From NCBI GenBank assembly GCA_022820665.1, contig JAJEFB010000008.1, positions 1 through 44,989 of the forward strand: a DNA stretch of 44,989 nt, written 5' to 3'. Shown here piece by piece: positions 1-7,624 of the stretch. The stretch comes from Anaerolineae bacterium (GTDB taxonomy: Bacteria > Chloroflexota > Anaerolineae > Aggregatilineales > Phototrophicaceae). Every line of letters begins with the position of its first letter. Within the stretch, counting starts at the first letter, position 1. The translations under genes and the position numbers were made by a program. The notes under the pieces are model-generated. The model ran no database searches and had not been told where the DNA came from. It saw only the letters and a program-made list of their open reading frames with translations.

Positions 1-96
1 GATGCCCAGGTCCCGTTCCACCTGGGCCACTTTCATGCCGGGCTGCGCCGCCAAATTGAGCGCTTCACGTTTCAATTCCTCTGGATATTTCATCAT
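1..96 (-). CDS. IS3-family transposase OrfA, N-terminal part (runs off window)
   Basis: The minus strand encodes 32 residues from a start at 96 to the window edge, beginning MMKYPEELKREAL and continuing LAAQPGMKVAQVERDLGI. This matches the start of the small helix-turn-helix OrfA protein of IS3-family elements (KYPEELKREA...QPGMxVAQVxRDLG), which binds the element ends and is joined to OrfB by a programmed frameshift. A purine-rich stretch (GGAAGGTG) lies just upstream as a ribosome binding site. The helix-turn-helix continues past the window, so intactness cannot be judged. The second ATG, at 93, is an equally possible start. Confidence 0.8.
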   Translation of the reverse strand, partial: MMKYPEELKREALNLAAQPGMKVAQVERDLGI

Positions 97-172
97 CACC
101 TTCCAAACCACCTTCCTCACCTCATTTTATTGGACAACTTAGCTGTCCACAAAATCGGGGCAAGTTTAAGTC
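97..172 (-). mobile_element. Probable left end of an IS3-type element
   Basis: Between the transposase start and the neighbouring Cys-repeat gene lies an AT-poor stretch holding the inverted repeat GGACA(ACTTAGC)TGTCC at about 134-150 and the string TTGCCCCGATTTT on the minus strand, of the kind found at IS3-family termini. The exact end and any target duplication cannot be set because the other end is outside the window. Confidence 0.5.
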
Positions 173-561
173 CATATGGTGAAGCAGTAGTTATCAATCT
201 CCCCTTGTGTCTGCTGTGGCTGGTCTTGCACTGCTGGCTGTTGTTCGTTTTGCATAGAAGATTGCGCAGGTGCATTGCACTGATTGTTTTGGAAAGCCCA
301 ATACCCATTCGCCCAATCCTCGTCCGTGGTGCATTGCCGATCCACAAAACAGCAGTTATCGACGTCTTGAGAAGGTTGAGTAGATTGCTGAGGTTGCGAT
401 GACGACTGGCATTGATTGTTTTGATATGCCCAGTAGCCGTCATTCCATTCCTGGTCGGTTGCGCATTGCCGATCAATACCACAACAATTGTTTGGTTGTG
501 CCGTCACCCATGAACATGCCAGCAACACGCATATAACAAGTGCAACCAATCTAAAACGCAT
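166..561 (-). CDS. Secreted Cys-rich repeat protein, probably truncated by an IS
   Basis: The 131-residue product starts with a signal peptide (about residues 1-21, RFRLVALVICVLLACSWVTA). Two copies follow of a unit with the pattern NCCxxDRQCxTDxxWxxGYWAxQNNQC (about residues 24-51 and 68-95), separated by Gln/Ser/Pro-rich linkers. A third unit begins (IDNYCF near residue 122) but stops after four more residues, exactly where sequence resembling an IS3 end begins, so the original protein was probably longer. Four to five Cys per unit suggest disulfide-stabilised small domains outside the cell. AAGGAG lies about 8 nt before the ATG at 561. I know of no function for this repeat; it may be an adhesive or binding module. 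Confidence 0.75.
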   Translation of the reverse strand: MRFRLVALVICVLLACSWVTAQPNNCCGIDRQCATDQEWNDGYWAYQNNQCQSSSQPQQSTQPSQDVDNCCFVDRQCTTDEDWANGYWAFQNNQCNAPAQSSMQNEQQPAVQDQPQQTQGEIDNYCFTIWT

Positions 562-748
562 TTGCTTTCTCCTTGCTTTGAGCTAAATGGACAGTTACAA
601 ATATGGTGAAAGGGTGACGGGCTCCAGAAATGGAAGCCACGCTCTTTCTGCGTCAGTATCCTGGGGTGGCAACGTGGCGAGTCGGACAACTCATCTGCCG
701 CCCTAGGAGACCCCCTCGTCCCCACAGTCAAATGTGGTACGATTGCTG

Positions 749-858
749 CGAACGCGAAAGCGTTCGGATGGTTTGCAGTGTCCCGGGGCAAAACGATAGT
801 CAAGTCAGATTGTCCCGGGACACCCAAGACATGAACAGAGCACAATGTACCCTGTTCA
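749..858. other. Cluster of three inverted repeats (candidate structured RNA or regulatory DNA)
   Basis: CGAACGC-GAAA-GCGTTCG forms a perfect 7-bp stem with a GNRA tetraloop. It is flanked at 778-823 by GTGTCCCGGG and its reverse complement with a 26-nt spacer, and at 832-858 by TGAACAG...CTGTTCA. The grouping is visible directly; I recognise no known riboswitch or ncRNA family in either orientation. Confidence 0.35.
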
Positions 859-950
859 AATAATATAACACACTTAAGAGTGGTTTGCAAAATTCACCTT
901 TATGTACGTTTGAATTTTTCGTCTTGCCTTCAGTACACCGAATCTATCGC

Positions 951-986
951 AAAAAAGAACAACCGGCGCTGCAACGCCGGTTGTTC
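951..986 (-). terminator. Rho-independent terminator for minus-strand transcription
   Basis: GAACAACCGGCG (957-968) pairs perfectly with CGCCGGTTGTTC (975-986) across a 6-nt loop. On the minus strand the stem is followed by TTTTTT (951-956). It lies about 330 bases past the PfkB gene and would end the 8920-1320 operon transcript. Confidence 0.75.
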
Positions 987-1319
987 AGGCGACTCTTACG
1001 AGTCAGAAAGAAATAGGTAACTGCAATGCTACATCGAAATAAGCGCCGCGTCGAGATTCGACGCAAGGTTAAGGCTGTTTTACTTTGCCTCCGATGCAAT
1101 AAAAAGCCCAGTCAAATACAGATCAGCATTTTGTAGTCAGTACTGCAAATCTCGATATCGACGAAATTTCTGTCGCTAGTTAGAAGTTTCGTCGCGTTTT
1201 TCTTTTTCGTGATCGCCCTGTTTTTCGTAGGGGCGATCTTTCACATGATCGACGGGTTCTGACTTGGATTTAAGAATCGTTTTCAACGCGTTATCAAGCG
1301 TATAAGCCTCATATCTTTT

Positions 1320-2213
1320 TCAAGGCAGGCAGGCAGCGACGGCATCGAGATCCGCCAAATGACGGGTGGTACCGGGAAATTGGCACATCAGGCTGGCGGC
1401 GGCGCAACCCCAACGCGCCGCTTCGAGCAGCGACAGGTCCGTCAGCAAGCCATAGAGCAAGCCAGCCTTGAAGGTATCGCCGGCGCCGGTGGTATCAACG
1501 GCGATGACAGCGGGCGGCTGGATCTGATGCTCTTCGCCTTCTCTCATCAACAGGATAACCGGTCCCGCCGCGTCAGTGACGATGACATGGCAATCGCCCG
1601 CTTCTCGCAGTTTCCGCGCGAGCGCCAGAGGCTCGCCTCCCGGCATCCTGCCCCGCGCGATCGAGGCCGAAATGACCAGCAGATCGACATAGGGCAGCAG
1701 CGCGTGATCCGGCGTGTAAATGTCGTTAATCAGCACGGGGATGCCACCTTCGACGGCGAGACGAGCGGCTCGCAAGCGCGGCTCCAGCGGACCCGACATA
1801 TCGAGGTTGAGCCACTCGACGCCGCGCAGCATCTCGGATTCCAACTCGGTGATGCGCAGCTCGTCGAGCCAGTGCATGATGAAACTGCGTTCGCCGTCCG
1901 GCGTGACCAGACATTGACAGCGGGGACTGCGATAGCCGGCATGGCAGGCGATATAAGTCGTATCAAGATGTTCCAGCGCGCCGAGCAAGCTTCGGACCGT
2001 ATCGCCGGGGCGGTCGTCGCCGAGATCGTGACCCAGCAGCCGCGTGGCGATGCCCCAATTCGCCAGCCACATGGCGCTATTGGCCGCGGCGCCGCCTACA
2101 TTTTCAAATTCGTCCCGGGTGTTGCCGGCGCAGTTCAATGTGGGCAGACGGTCTAACTTGAGGTAGATATCGAGGTCGATTTCGCCGTAGCAAAGGACGC
2201 GCGGATCTGTCAT
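1320..2213 (-). CDS. PfkB-family carbohydrate/nucleoside kinase
   Basis: The 297-residue protein has the size and motifs of ribokinase/PfkB kinases, which transfer a phosphate from ATP to a sugar or nucleoside hydroxyl. The N-terminal part has the substrate-site glycines (NVGGAAANSAMWLA, about residues 38-51). The C-terminal signature DTTGAGDTFKAGLLYG (about residues 240-255) holds the anion-hole glycines and the catalytic Asp. It is the last gene of the minus operon that begins with the binding protein at 8920 and sits 84 bases after the large ADP-ribosylglycohydrolase, so a ribosyl-type product of those hydrolases is a plausible substrate (inference). A GGAAG lies about 10 nt before the start. 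The exact sugar cannot be told from sequence. Confidence 0.9.
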   Translation of the reverse strand: MTDPRVLCYGEIDLDIYLKLDRLPTLNCAGNTRDEFENVGGAAANSAMWLANWGIATRLLGHDLGDDRPGDTVRSLLGALEHLDTTYIACHAGYRSPRCQCLVTPDGERSFIMHWLDELRITELESEMLRGVEWLNLDMSGPLEPRLRAARLAVEGGIPVLINDIYTPDHALLPYVDLLVISASIARGRMPGGEPLALARKLREAGDCHVIVTDAAGPVILLMREGEEHQIQPPAVIAVDTTGAGDTFKAGLLYGLLTDLSLLEAARWGCAAASLMCQFPGTTRHLADLDAVAACLP

Positions 2214-2228
2214 GGATTCGATACTTCC

Positions 2229-2251
2229 AGGGCGACCCGGCGGGTCGCCCC
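2229..2251. repeat. Palindromic dispersed repeat (GGGCGACCC family)
   Basis: AGGGCGACCC and GGGTCGCCCC form a 9-10 bp stem with a 3-nt loop between the PfkB gene and the hydrolase gene. Elements of the same form, ending in CTAC or starting with GTAG, occur at 16435 and 17273. Confidence 0.6.
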
Positions 2252-2296
2252 TACCATATTTCTTAGTTTCTACAGGAATTCTATGCGCAATCGCGA

Positions 2297-4471
2297 CTAA
2301 ACCGGTCGCACCTCGACATCCTCGCAGCCGATTCTGCCCTCTTCCGCGATCAGCGCGATGCCGCCGCCGCTGAAGCGCGCCTCCGGATCTTCGGCTTTGA
2401 CGCGCAGCGCCCCGTTGACATAGCCAGCCAGGGTATTGCCTTCGACCTTGAGCGTGAGTTGGTATTCGTCCCCAAAGGTCCAGCCCTCGTCGGCTTGCGC
2501 AAGAACGGTGTCAACACCTTCGCATGTTGAAACCAGGCGCGTACGCTCTTCGTCGCAGAGCAACGCGTAGTGGCGCTTCATGCCCTGGACGCGGGCGCCC
2601 AAGCCGCCAGCCTTGCACATATGCGGCGTCATCTTGGCGCTGACTTGATAGTCCGTCCAATCGCGGCAGCCGGTCATCATCAGCCCGCGTCCCTCGTTCT
2701 GGATCAGACGGTAAGTTTCCGGATAAAAGTCCATAAAGACCATTTTGCCCTTTGCGGCGTCGAGACCGTTAACCCAGGCGCGCTTCCACATCATGCCGCC
2801 CAGCTTACGGTCCCAGCGAGCGAAATTCCGCGCGTGGGGGCGTTTCAAGCGGACGTTGGGCGCGCCGTCCCAGGTCAGCCAATCGAGATAGACGCGCCCG
2901 CTGGCGCCGCCTTGCCCGCTGATCTGAAGGCCGACTTTGGCGATGGGATAGCCCTCGAGATCGGGTACTTGCCAGACGAGTTCAGCCGACTGCCCCGCGG
3001 AAAAACGATCTCCCGATCCGGTCAAAACGACAAGATTGTCGTCGCGGTCGTAATGCTGGACATACAGCGACACCTCAACCGCGGTGTCATTCTCATTCGC
3101 GGAAAGGACGCGCGCGCGGACCGTCTGCCCCGGAGAGAGCCTGGGACTGGCCATCAGGCTATAGCCTGGACCCTCGAAGTGCTTATTGACTTCAAGGGAG
3201 GGCACAAAGGTGGCCGTCTCGACGCGTCCAACGCGTCCGGGCGCCAAACCGGCGTAATCTAGCGCCAACAGGCGCTCGCCGTTCAAGCTCAGATTGGGAG
3301 CCTGTACGTTGCTGATAGCGCAGACATCGCGCGAGTCGATCGCCTCGTCATTCATGAAGCCTTGGACCGAGCCGGGCAAGTCGAAGTGGTAGCGAGCGCC
3401 GTCTTTGGGCGCGATCGGCGCCATGCCTTGCAGCGCGCGTCCCGTATTCACCAGGCGGACGGTTTGTGTGGCGGCATCAGTGACAGCATTACCCCCATCG
3501 GCGGTCGGGATATACATGCGGTCGGCGACCGGTCCGCGGTAGTCAGGTCCGGTTTCCAAGCCCGCCAGACCGTCCTTGATACCCATCAGACAGCCGACAT
3601 TGCCGGAATTGCAGTCGGTATCCCAGCCGCAGGTATTGACGATCATCAGCGTGCGCTGGAAGTCGTCATCGCCGTAGAGCATCGAGAGGACGATCAGCCC
3701 GTGATTGGGAATCATGTGGCAGTTGCCGCCGTAAATGTGATAGCCATAGCGCTCTGCCAGCAGTTCGCGGCCTTTCCGCCAATCGGGTTCCTTGGCGCGC
3801 CACTCGCGGATATCGTTGATCATATGATAAATAATGGAATCGTCCGGAATCACGGAAAGGCCGGTATCAATGAGCTTGTTGATATCGGGCTCGACAAAGG
3901 CAGCCGCTTCCATCGCCGCCAGGCACTGCGCGCCGTAGATCGCTTCGCCGCCATGGCTGACGCATGCGGCGCGCCGAGCCAGGTCGGCGGCGAATTCGGG
4001 ATCGCCCGGCGCGACCATCGCCCAGCCATCAATGAAAATCTGCGAGCCGATCTGCTCGGCGACGACCTTGCCGTTAAGCTCCACCGAGCCGCTGAGCGGC
4101 GGTTCGTATCCTTGTTTCAGCCGCAAATAGGCTGTGTGTTCGGTGGAATTGCCCATGCCGCCCCACCACAGCACCGTCTGTTCTTCGACAAGGTAATTGA
4201 GCCAGGTCTGCCCGATCTGCGCGGCAGTGAGATCGCGATTGAAGGCGTAATCTTCCAGCGCGCGGACAAAGGTGAAGGTGCCGGAAATATCATCATCGGT
4301 GACGATCAATGGAACATTGAGTCGGTCGTGTACGTAATAGTTGATTTCGCCGAGGTGCTCGGTGATGGCTTCGTAGGACCAGCCTTCAAAGGGACGGCCC
4401 AGATAAACGCCGATCAACTTGCCAAGCACGCCGGCATAGACCCGTTCCAGATAATCAATTGGCAAACTCAT
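2297..4471 (-). CDS. Large ADP-ribosylglycohydrolase-family enzyme with C-terminal beta-sandwich domain
   Basis: This 724-residue protein has an N-terminal ADP-ribosylglycohydrolase (DraG-like) all-alpha domain (about 1-350) with the metal-binding string TDDD (58-61) and a second acidic cluster CGWDTDCNSGN at about 285-295. Together these hold the two Mg ions that act on N- or O-glycosidic bonds of ADP-ribosyl-like substrates. The last ~190 residues (RDWTDYQVSAKMTP..., then GYVNGALRV...) look like a concanavalin/LamG-type sandwich, as in DUF1080-like glycosidases; the middle also looks beta-rich. The total is about twice the usual DraG length. The start chosen is ATG 4471, preceded by GGAGGAGAAT; a TTG lies one codon upstream. 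The stop of the preceding hydrolase is only 3 nt away, so the two are co-translated. No signal peptide, so cytoplasmic. Confidence 0.85.
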   Translation of the reverse strand: MSLPIDYLERVYAGVLGKLIGVYLGRPFEGWSYEAITEHLGEINYYVHDRLNVPLIVTDDDISGTFTFVRALEDYAFNRDLTAAQIGQTWLNYLVEEQTVLWWGGMGNSTEHTAYLRLKQGYEPPLSGSVELNGKVVAEQIGSQIFIDGWAMVAPGDPEFAADLARRAACVSHGGEAIYGAQCLAAMEAAAFVEPDINKLIDTGLSVIPDDSIIYHMINDIREWRAKEPDWRKGRELLAERYGYHIYGGNCHMIPNHGLIVLSMLYGDDDFQRTLMIVNTCGWDTDCNSGNVGCLMGIKDGLAGLETGPDYRGPVADRMYIPTADGGNAVTDAATQTVRLVNTGRALQGMAPIAPKDGARYHFDLPGSVQGFMNDEAIDSRDVCAISNVQAPNLSLNGERLLALDYAGLAPGRVGRVETATFVPSLEVNKHFEGPGYSLMASPRLSPGQTVRARVLSANENDTAVEVSLYVQHYDRDDNLVVLTGSGDRFSAGQSAELVWQVPDLEGYPIAKVGLQISGQGGASGRVYLDWLTWDGAPNVRLKRPHARNFARWDRKLGGMMWKRAWVNGLDAAKGKMVFMDFYPETYRLIQNEGRGLMMTGCRDWTDYQVSAKMTPHMCKAGGLGARVQGMKRHYALLCDEERTRLVSTCEGVDTVLAQADEGWTFGDEYQLTLKVEGNTLAGYVNGALRVKAEDPEARFSGGGIALIAEEGRIGCEDVEVRPV

Positions 4472-4474
4472 CAA

Positions 4475-5620
4475 TTATTCTCCTCCATTCAGCAAATCAC
4501 TGAAATTCGCATTTCTTGACCGCGCCTCGTTCATCTGACGCTTCTGCAGCTTGAGCGTCAAGTTGGTCAAATCCCGCGCTAATGGCCCCAGATCGACGCG
4601 ATTTGCGCTGTTGATCTGATCCATCCAGTCCCCGCGGATCGCCCCAGCGCCATGCAGCGCGCCAGCGATCGCGCCCGCCATGCCCGCTATCGAATCGTTG
4701 TCGCGCCCGTAGTTTGTGCCGCCGAATACGCTGCCTTCGAAGTCTCCGCCGTTAACCACCAGGAAAGCGAGCGCAATCGGGACCTCTTCTATGCTGTGCT
4801 CGCGGCTGGGCATCCAGTGATTGGTGCCAGGCACACCCCGCCCTTTGAAGGACTCGGCGGCGGTATCGTAGGGTCGCATGGCGTCGCGCAGGGGATGAAT
4901 CGCTTCTTTCCAGTCGCTATGCTTTTGCGCGGTCTCGACGACGGATTCAATAGCTTTCTTCGTGCCTTCTTTAGCAAGGGACAGAACAGCCTCAATGATC
5001 GAATCCACCGTCGCTGATGGTTTGAAGGCTTCCGCAACCGCCGCCGCCATGACAGCCGCGGCTTCCAAGCCGAAGCTCTGCTGGTGCGCGCTGAAAACGT
5101 CTGCCGCTTCGCGATAGGCGTTGCCCGGATCGCCGGCGTTGACGATGCCGACAGGAGCCGCGTACATGGCCGCGCCACAGTTGACCATATTGCCGATGCC
5201 GCCTTGTCGCGGCTCGGCGTTGGCCAGGCGCAAGCGCATCAGCAGCCATTTTTCCGGATAAAAGAGGCGGTCGACCAATTTCATGTTTTGGCCGCGCTCG
5301 GGGACCCAGCGATCTTCGTCCGCAATCAGCGGAACGATGCGCCGGGCGAAGGAATAGGCGTCGAGATGGTCATCTTCTTCGATATAGCAGCGGGCGAGCA
5401 ACTGCACCATGTGCGTATCGTCGGTGTAGCGACCGTCGCCCTTGCCAATATCCGACGGTCCATCCCAGCCTTCGACAAAATCGGTGATGTAGCCGTAGCG
5501 CGCCCGGATATCCGCCGGCATGCGCCCCTCGGCGGGCGCGCCAATGGCATCGCCGACAGCGCCACCGTAGAGACAGCCCAGGATCTTACTGTATAAGCGC
5601 GTGTTTTCGATTTGGGTCAT
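4475..5620 (-). CDS. ADP-ribosylglycohydrolase-family protein (DraG-like)
   Basis: The 381-residue protein begins with ILGCLYGGAVGDAIGAPAEG (about 13-32), the usual opening of the DraG/ADP-ribosylglycohydrolase fold. It carries the N-terminal metal-binding TDDT (66-69) and the C-terminal metal-binding DNDS (307-310), followed by the glycine-rich IAGMAGAIAGALHGA. All main metal ligands of an active enzyme are therefore present. The family removes ADP-ribose from proteins or cleaves related ribosides; many members in transporter operons have unknown small-molecule substrates. It directly follows two sugar-type permeases and directly precedes a second, larger member of the same family, suggesting two hydrolytic steps or two related substrates (inference). 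The ribosome binding site is weak. Confidence 0.9.
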   Translation of the reverse strand: MTQIENTRLYSKILGCLYGGAVGDAIGAPAEGRMPADIRARYGYITDFVEGWDGPSDIGKGDGRYTDDTHMVQLLARCYIEEDDHLDAYSFARRIVPLIADEDRWVPERGQNMKLVDRLFYPEKWLLMRLRLANAEPRQGGIGNMVNCGAAMYAAPVGIVNAGDPGNAYREAADVFSAHQQSFGLEAAAVMAAAVAEAFKPSATVDSIIEAVLSLAKEGTKKAIESVVETAQKHSDWKEAIHPLRDAMRPYDTAAESFKGRGVPGTNHWMPSREHSIEEVPIALAFLVVNGGDFEGSVFGGTNYGRDNDSIAGMAGAIAGALHGAGAIRGDWMDQINSANRVDLGPLARDLTNLTLKLQKRQMNEARSRNANFSDLLNGGE

Positions 5621-5716
5621 ATTGAATCCCGTTCGATGTGAACAATTGGCGCATCGCAGCAGGCAACTCGATGCTTGCCGGATGCTTGATAGATGCGATC
5701 GTTGCCGCCGGGGCGA

Positions 5717-6613
5717 CTAGGTCTTGATGCCGCCTTCAGCCAAGCCCTCGATGAACTGGCGTTGCAGCGCCAAAAACAGCACCATCACCGGGAAGATGAT
5801 GATGATGGCGCCGGCGCTGGTTAAGGACCAATCTCGGTCGAAGCGGTCGACGAATTTGTAGAAGCTGGTCGTCACCGGGAATTGGTTCGGGTCGTGGATG
5901 AAGGTCAGCGCCAGCAAGAACTCGTTCCAAACGCCCAAGCCAACAACCAAGCCAACAGTCAGGAAACCGGGCTTGGTCAGGGGAAGCACGATGCGCGTCA
6001 GTACTTGGAATTCGTTGGCGCCATCGACGCGGGCGGCGTCTTCAAGCTCGGTGGGCAAGTCGATCATATAGGAGCGCAAGAGGAAGATGGTCAAGGGCGC
6101 GCTGCCGGCAACATAGACCATGATAAGCAAGAACCTGGCATCCACGCCAAGCCGCTTCAAGGTGTTGATTTGGACGAAGAGCGGGACGATATACATCCAC
6201 AGCGGGATGGTCGAGGCGACCAGGAAGTAGAGCATGAGCAAGTCGGAACCGGGCGGTCTTTTGCGCGCCAGGGCGTAGGCGGCCAACCCCCCCAAGACCA
6301 GCTCAGCCGCGATGGTGGCCACGACGTAAATGATGCTATTGCCCATCGTGGTGGCGAAATTGCCCTTTTCCCAAGCGTCAGGGAAGTTGTCGGGGACGAT
6401 ATTTCGGGGCGGACCCAGCGGGTTTTGGCCGATTTCGAGGTTGGTTTTGACCGAGTTGAAAGCCAATACCAACAGCGGTATGACAGCGAAGGCGGTTAAT
6501 AAGAGCAGCACAGTATGGTTGAAGACCAGCAGTCGGCTGCGTTCTTTGCCGCGCCCCCGTTGCAGGACAGTGTCGCGGATTGATACCTTACCAATGGCGG
6601 TCATATATCCCAT
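5717..6613 (-). CDS. Carbohydrate ABC transporter permease, MalG type
   Basis: The 298-residue inner-membrane protein has six predicted helices and the EAA loop that docks the ATPase (EDAARVDGANEFQVLTRIVLPLTKPG, about residues 190-216). The order fits CUT1-class sugar importers. The start overlaps the end of the MalF-like gene by 13 nt, typical of translational coupling. Two nearby Met codons (MGYMTAI) leave the start uncertain by three residues. The transported solute is not readable; the neighbours (two ADP-ribosylglycohydrolases and a PfkB kinase) suggest a ribosyl compound or oligosaccharide. No ATPase gene is in the cluster, so a shared MsmK/UgpC-like ATPase elsewhere is likely. Confidence 0.92.
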   Translation of the reverse strand: MGYMTAIGKVSIRDTVLQRGRGKERSRLLVFNHTVLLLLTAFAVIPLLVLAFNSVKTNLEIGQNPLGPPRNIVPDNFPDAWEKGNFATTMGNSIIYVVATIAAELVLGGLAAYALARKRPPGSDLLMLYFLVASTIPLWMYIVPLFVQINTLKRLGVDARFLLIMVYVAGSAPLTIFLLRSYMIDLPTELEDAARVDGANEFQVLTRIVLPLTKPGFLTVGLVVGLGVWNEFLLALTFIHDPNQFPVTTSFYKFVDRFDRDWSLTSAGAIIIIFPVMVLFLALQRQFIEGLAEGGIKT

Positions 6614-7554
6614 CCTCTCCGCCGCAGGGTGACGAAAATCATAATGATGAAACCGGCAAATATGCTGATGACCACGCCTTGCGCGGCGCCGTAACCGGCT
6701 TGGAAGCGGAAAAAGGCGTTCTTATAGAGTTGGGTGGCGATCACCTCGGAAGCGCCGGCGGGTCCACCTTGGGTCAGGAGGAAGATGTAATCAAAAGCCA
6801 GGAATGACCAAATCGCCACCATCATATACATGAAGAGCATGACTGGCCGGATGCCGGGTAAGGTGACATGGCGGAATTCCTGCCAGCGGTTGGCGCCGTC
6901 GATCTTGGCGGCGTCGTAGAGTACCGGCGGGATGGATTGCATGGCGGCGAGGAAGAGAATCATCAGGAAACCCCAGAAATGCCAGTTGTCGATGAAAGCG
7001 ATGGATATCAAGGCGCTCTCTGGGCGGCCCAGAAAAGCGACGCCGAAGACGTCCTCCAACCCAAGCATATTATCCAGGGCGGCGCCGATGCCCTGCCGTG
7101 GGTTCAATAGGTTCTTCCAGATTGTTGTTGTGACAACGCTGGCCAAGACGTAGGGGATGAAGAGGATGCTGCGGTAGAGCATGCCGCCGCGCTTGACCTG
7201 CGCCAGCATGGCGGCGCAGAACAAAGCCAATATAAAGGGCACGGTCAGGAAAAACGCCATCCAGATAACGTTGTTCCCCAGCGACTTTCCGAAAGTTTCG
7301 TCTTCAAAAAAGAGCCTATGATAATTGTCCAAGCCGACGAAGTTCACATTCATGCCGATCCCGGTCCAATCGGTCAAGGACATGTACACCCCTTGCACCG
7401 CCGGAATGGCAACGACAAAAATATGGATGATCAGGAGCGGCGAGATGAAGATCCAGGGAATGATGACATTGCGCAAGAATTTGCGGCGCCAGGTTTCATC
7501 ACTGAGCTTTTCGAATACGCTCGTCGGTTTTTTCTTACGGGTGAGAACCGCCAT
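6601..7554 (-). CDS. Carbohydrate ABC transporter permease, MalF type
   Basis: This CUT1-type permease has an N-terminal helix (RNVIIPWIFISPLLIIHIFVV) and the EAA loop YDAAKIDGANRWQEFRHVTLPGI, with six predicted helices. I place the start at ATG 7554 (MAVLTRKKKP), giving 317 residues. An upstream in-frame ATG at 7662 would add 36 non-hydrophobic residues and overlap the binding-protein gene. A weak GGGAAAGG precedes 7554. It pairs with the MalG-like subunit at 5717-6613 to form the membrane channel for the binding protein at 7625-8920. Confidence 0.9.
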   Translation of the reverse strand: MAVLTRKKKPTSVFEKLSDETWRRKFLRNVIIPWIFISPLLIIHIFVVAIPAVQGVYMSLTDWTGIGMNVNFVGLDNYHRLFFEDETFGKSLGNNVIWMAFFLTVPFILALFCAAMLAQVKRGGMLYRSILFIPYVLASVVTTTIWKNLLNPRQGIGAALDNMLGLEDVFGVAFLGRPESALISIAFIDNWHFWGFLMILFLAAMQSIPPVLYDAAKIDGANRWQEFRHVTLPGIRPVMLFMYMMVAIWSFLAFDYIFLLTQGGPAGASEVIATQLYKNAFFRFQAGYGAAQGVVISIFAGFIIMIFVTLRRRGWDI

Positions 7555-7624
7555 AGTTATTGCCTTTCCCGGGTGAGAGGAGGCGCTGACCGCCGAGACA
7601 GCAGCCAGCGCCAGAAACTTAGCT

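Larger units (their letters stand above)
562..1319. other. Intergenic region with several stem-loops, no convincing gene
   Basis: I see no credible coding sequence in these 758 bases. They contain a GAAA-capped 7-bp hairpin (749-766), a 10-bp inverted repeat around CCCGGG (778-787 with 814-823), a 7-bp repeat TGAACAG/CTGTTCA (832-858), a GCGTCGA hairpin (1048-1064), and GATCGCCC/GGGCGATC (1211-1238). Short open frames here lack ribosome binding sites and recognisable domains. Confidence 0.6.

Noticed and set aside
504..890. Open frames on both strands over 504-890
   Set aside because: No ribosome binding site or recognisable domain; composition is not protein-like, and the region is dominated by inverted repeats.
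1359..2156. Long plus-strand frame opposite the PfkB gene
   Set aside because: Antisense shadow of a gene with clear kinase motifs; the Arg/Gln/Ala-rich product is typical of reverse frames in GC-rich DNA.
3362..4519. 385-codon plus-strand frame opposite the large hydrolase
   Set aside because: Antisense to a strongly supported gene; no domain, and no start signal that fits the local operon.
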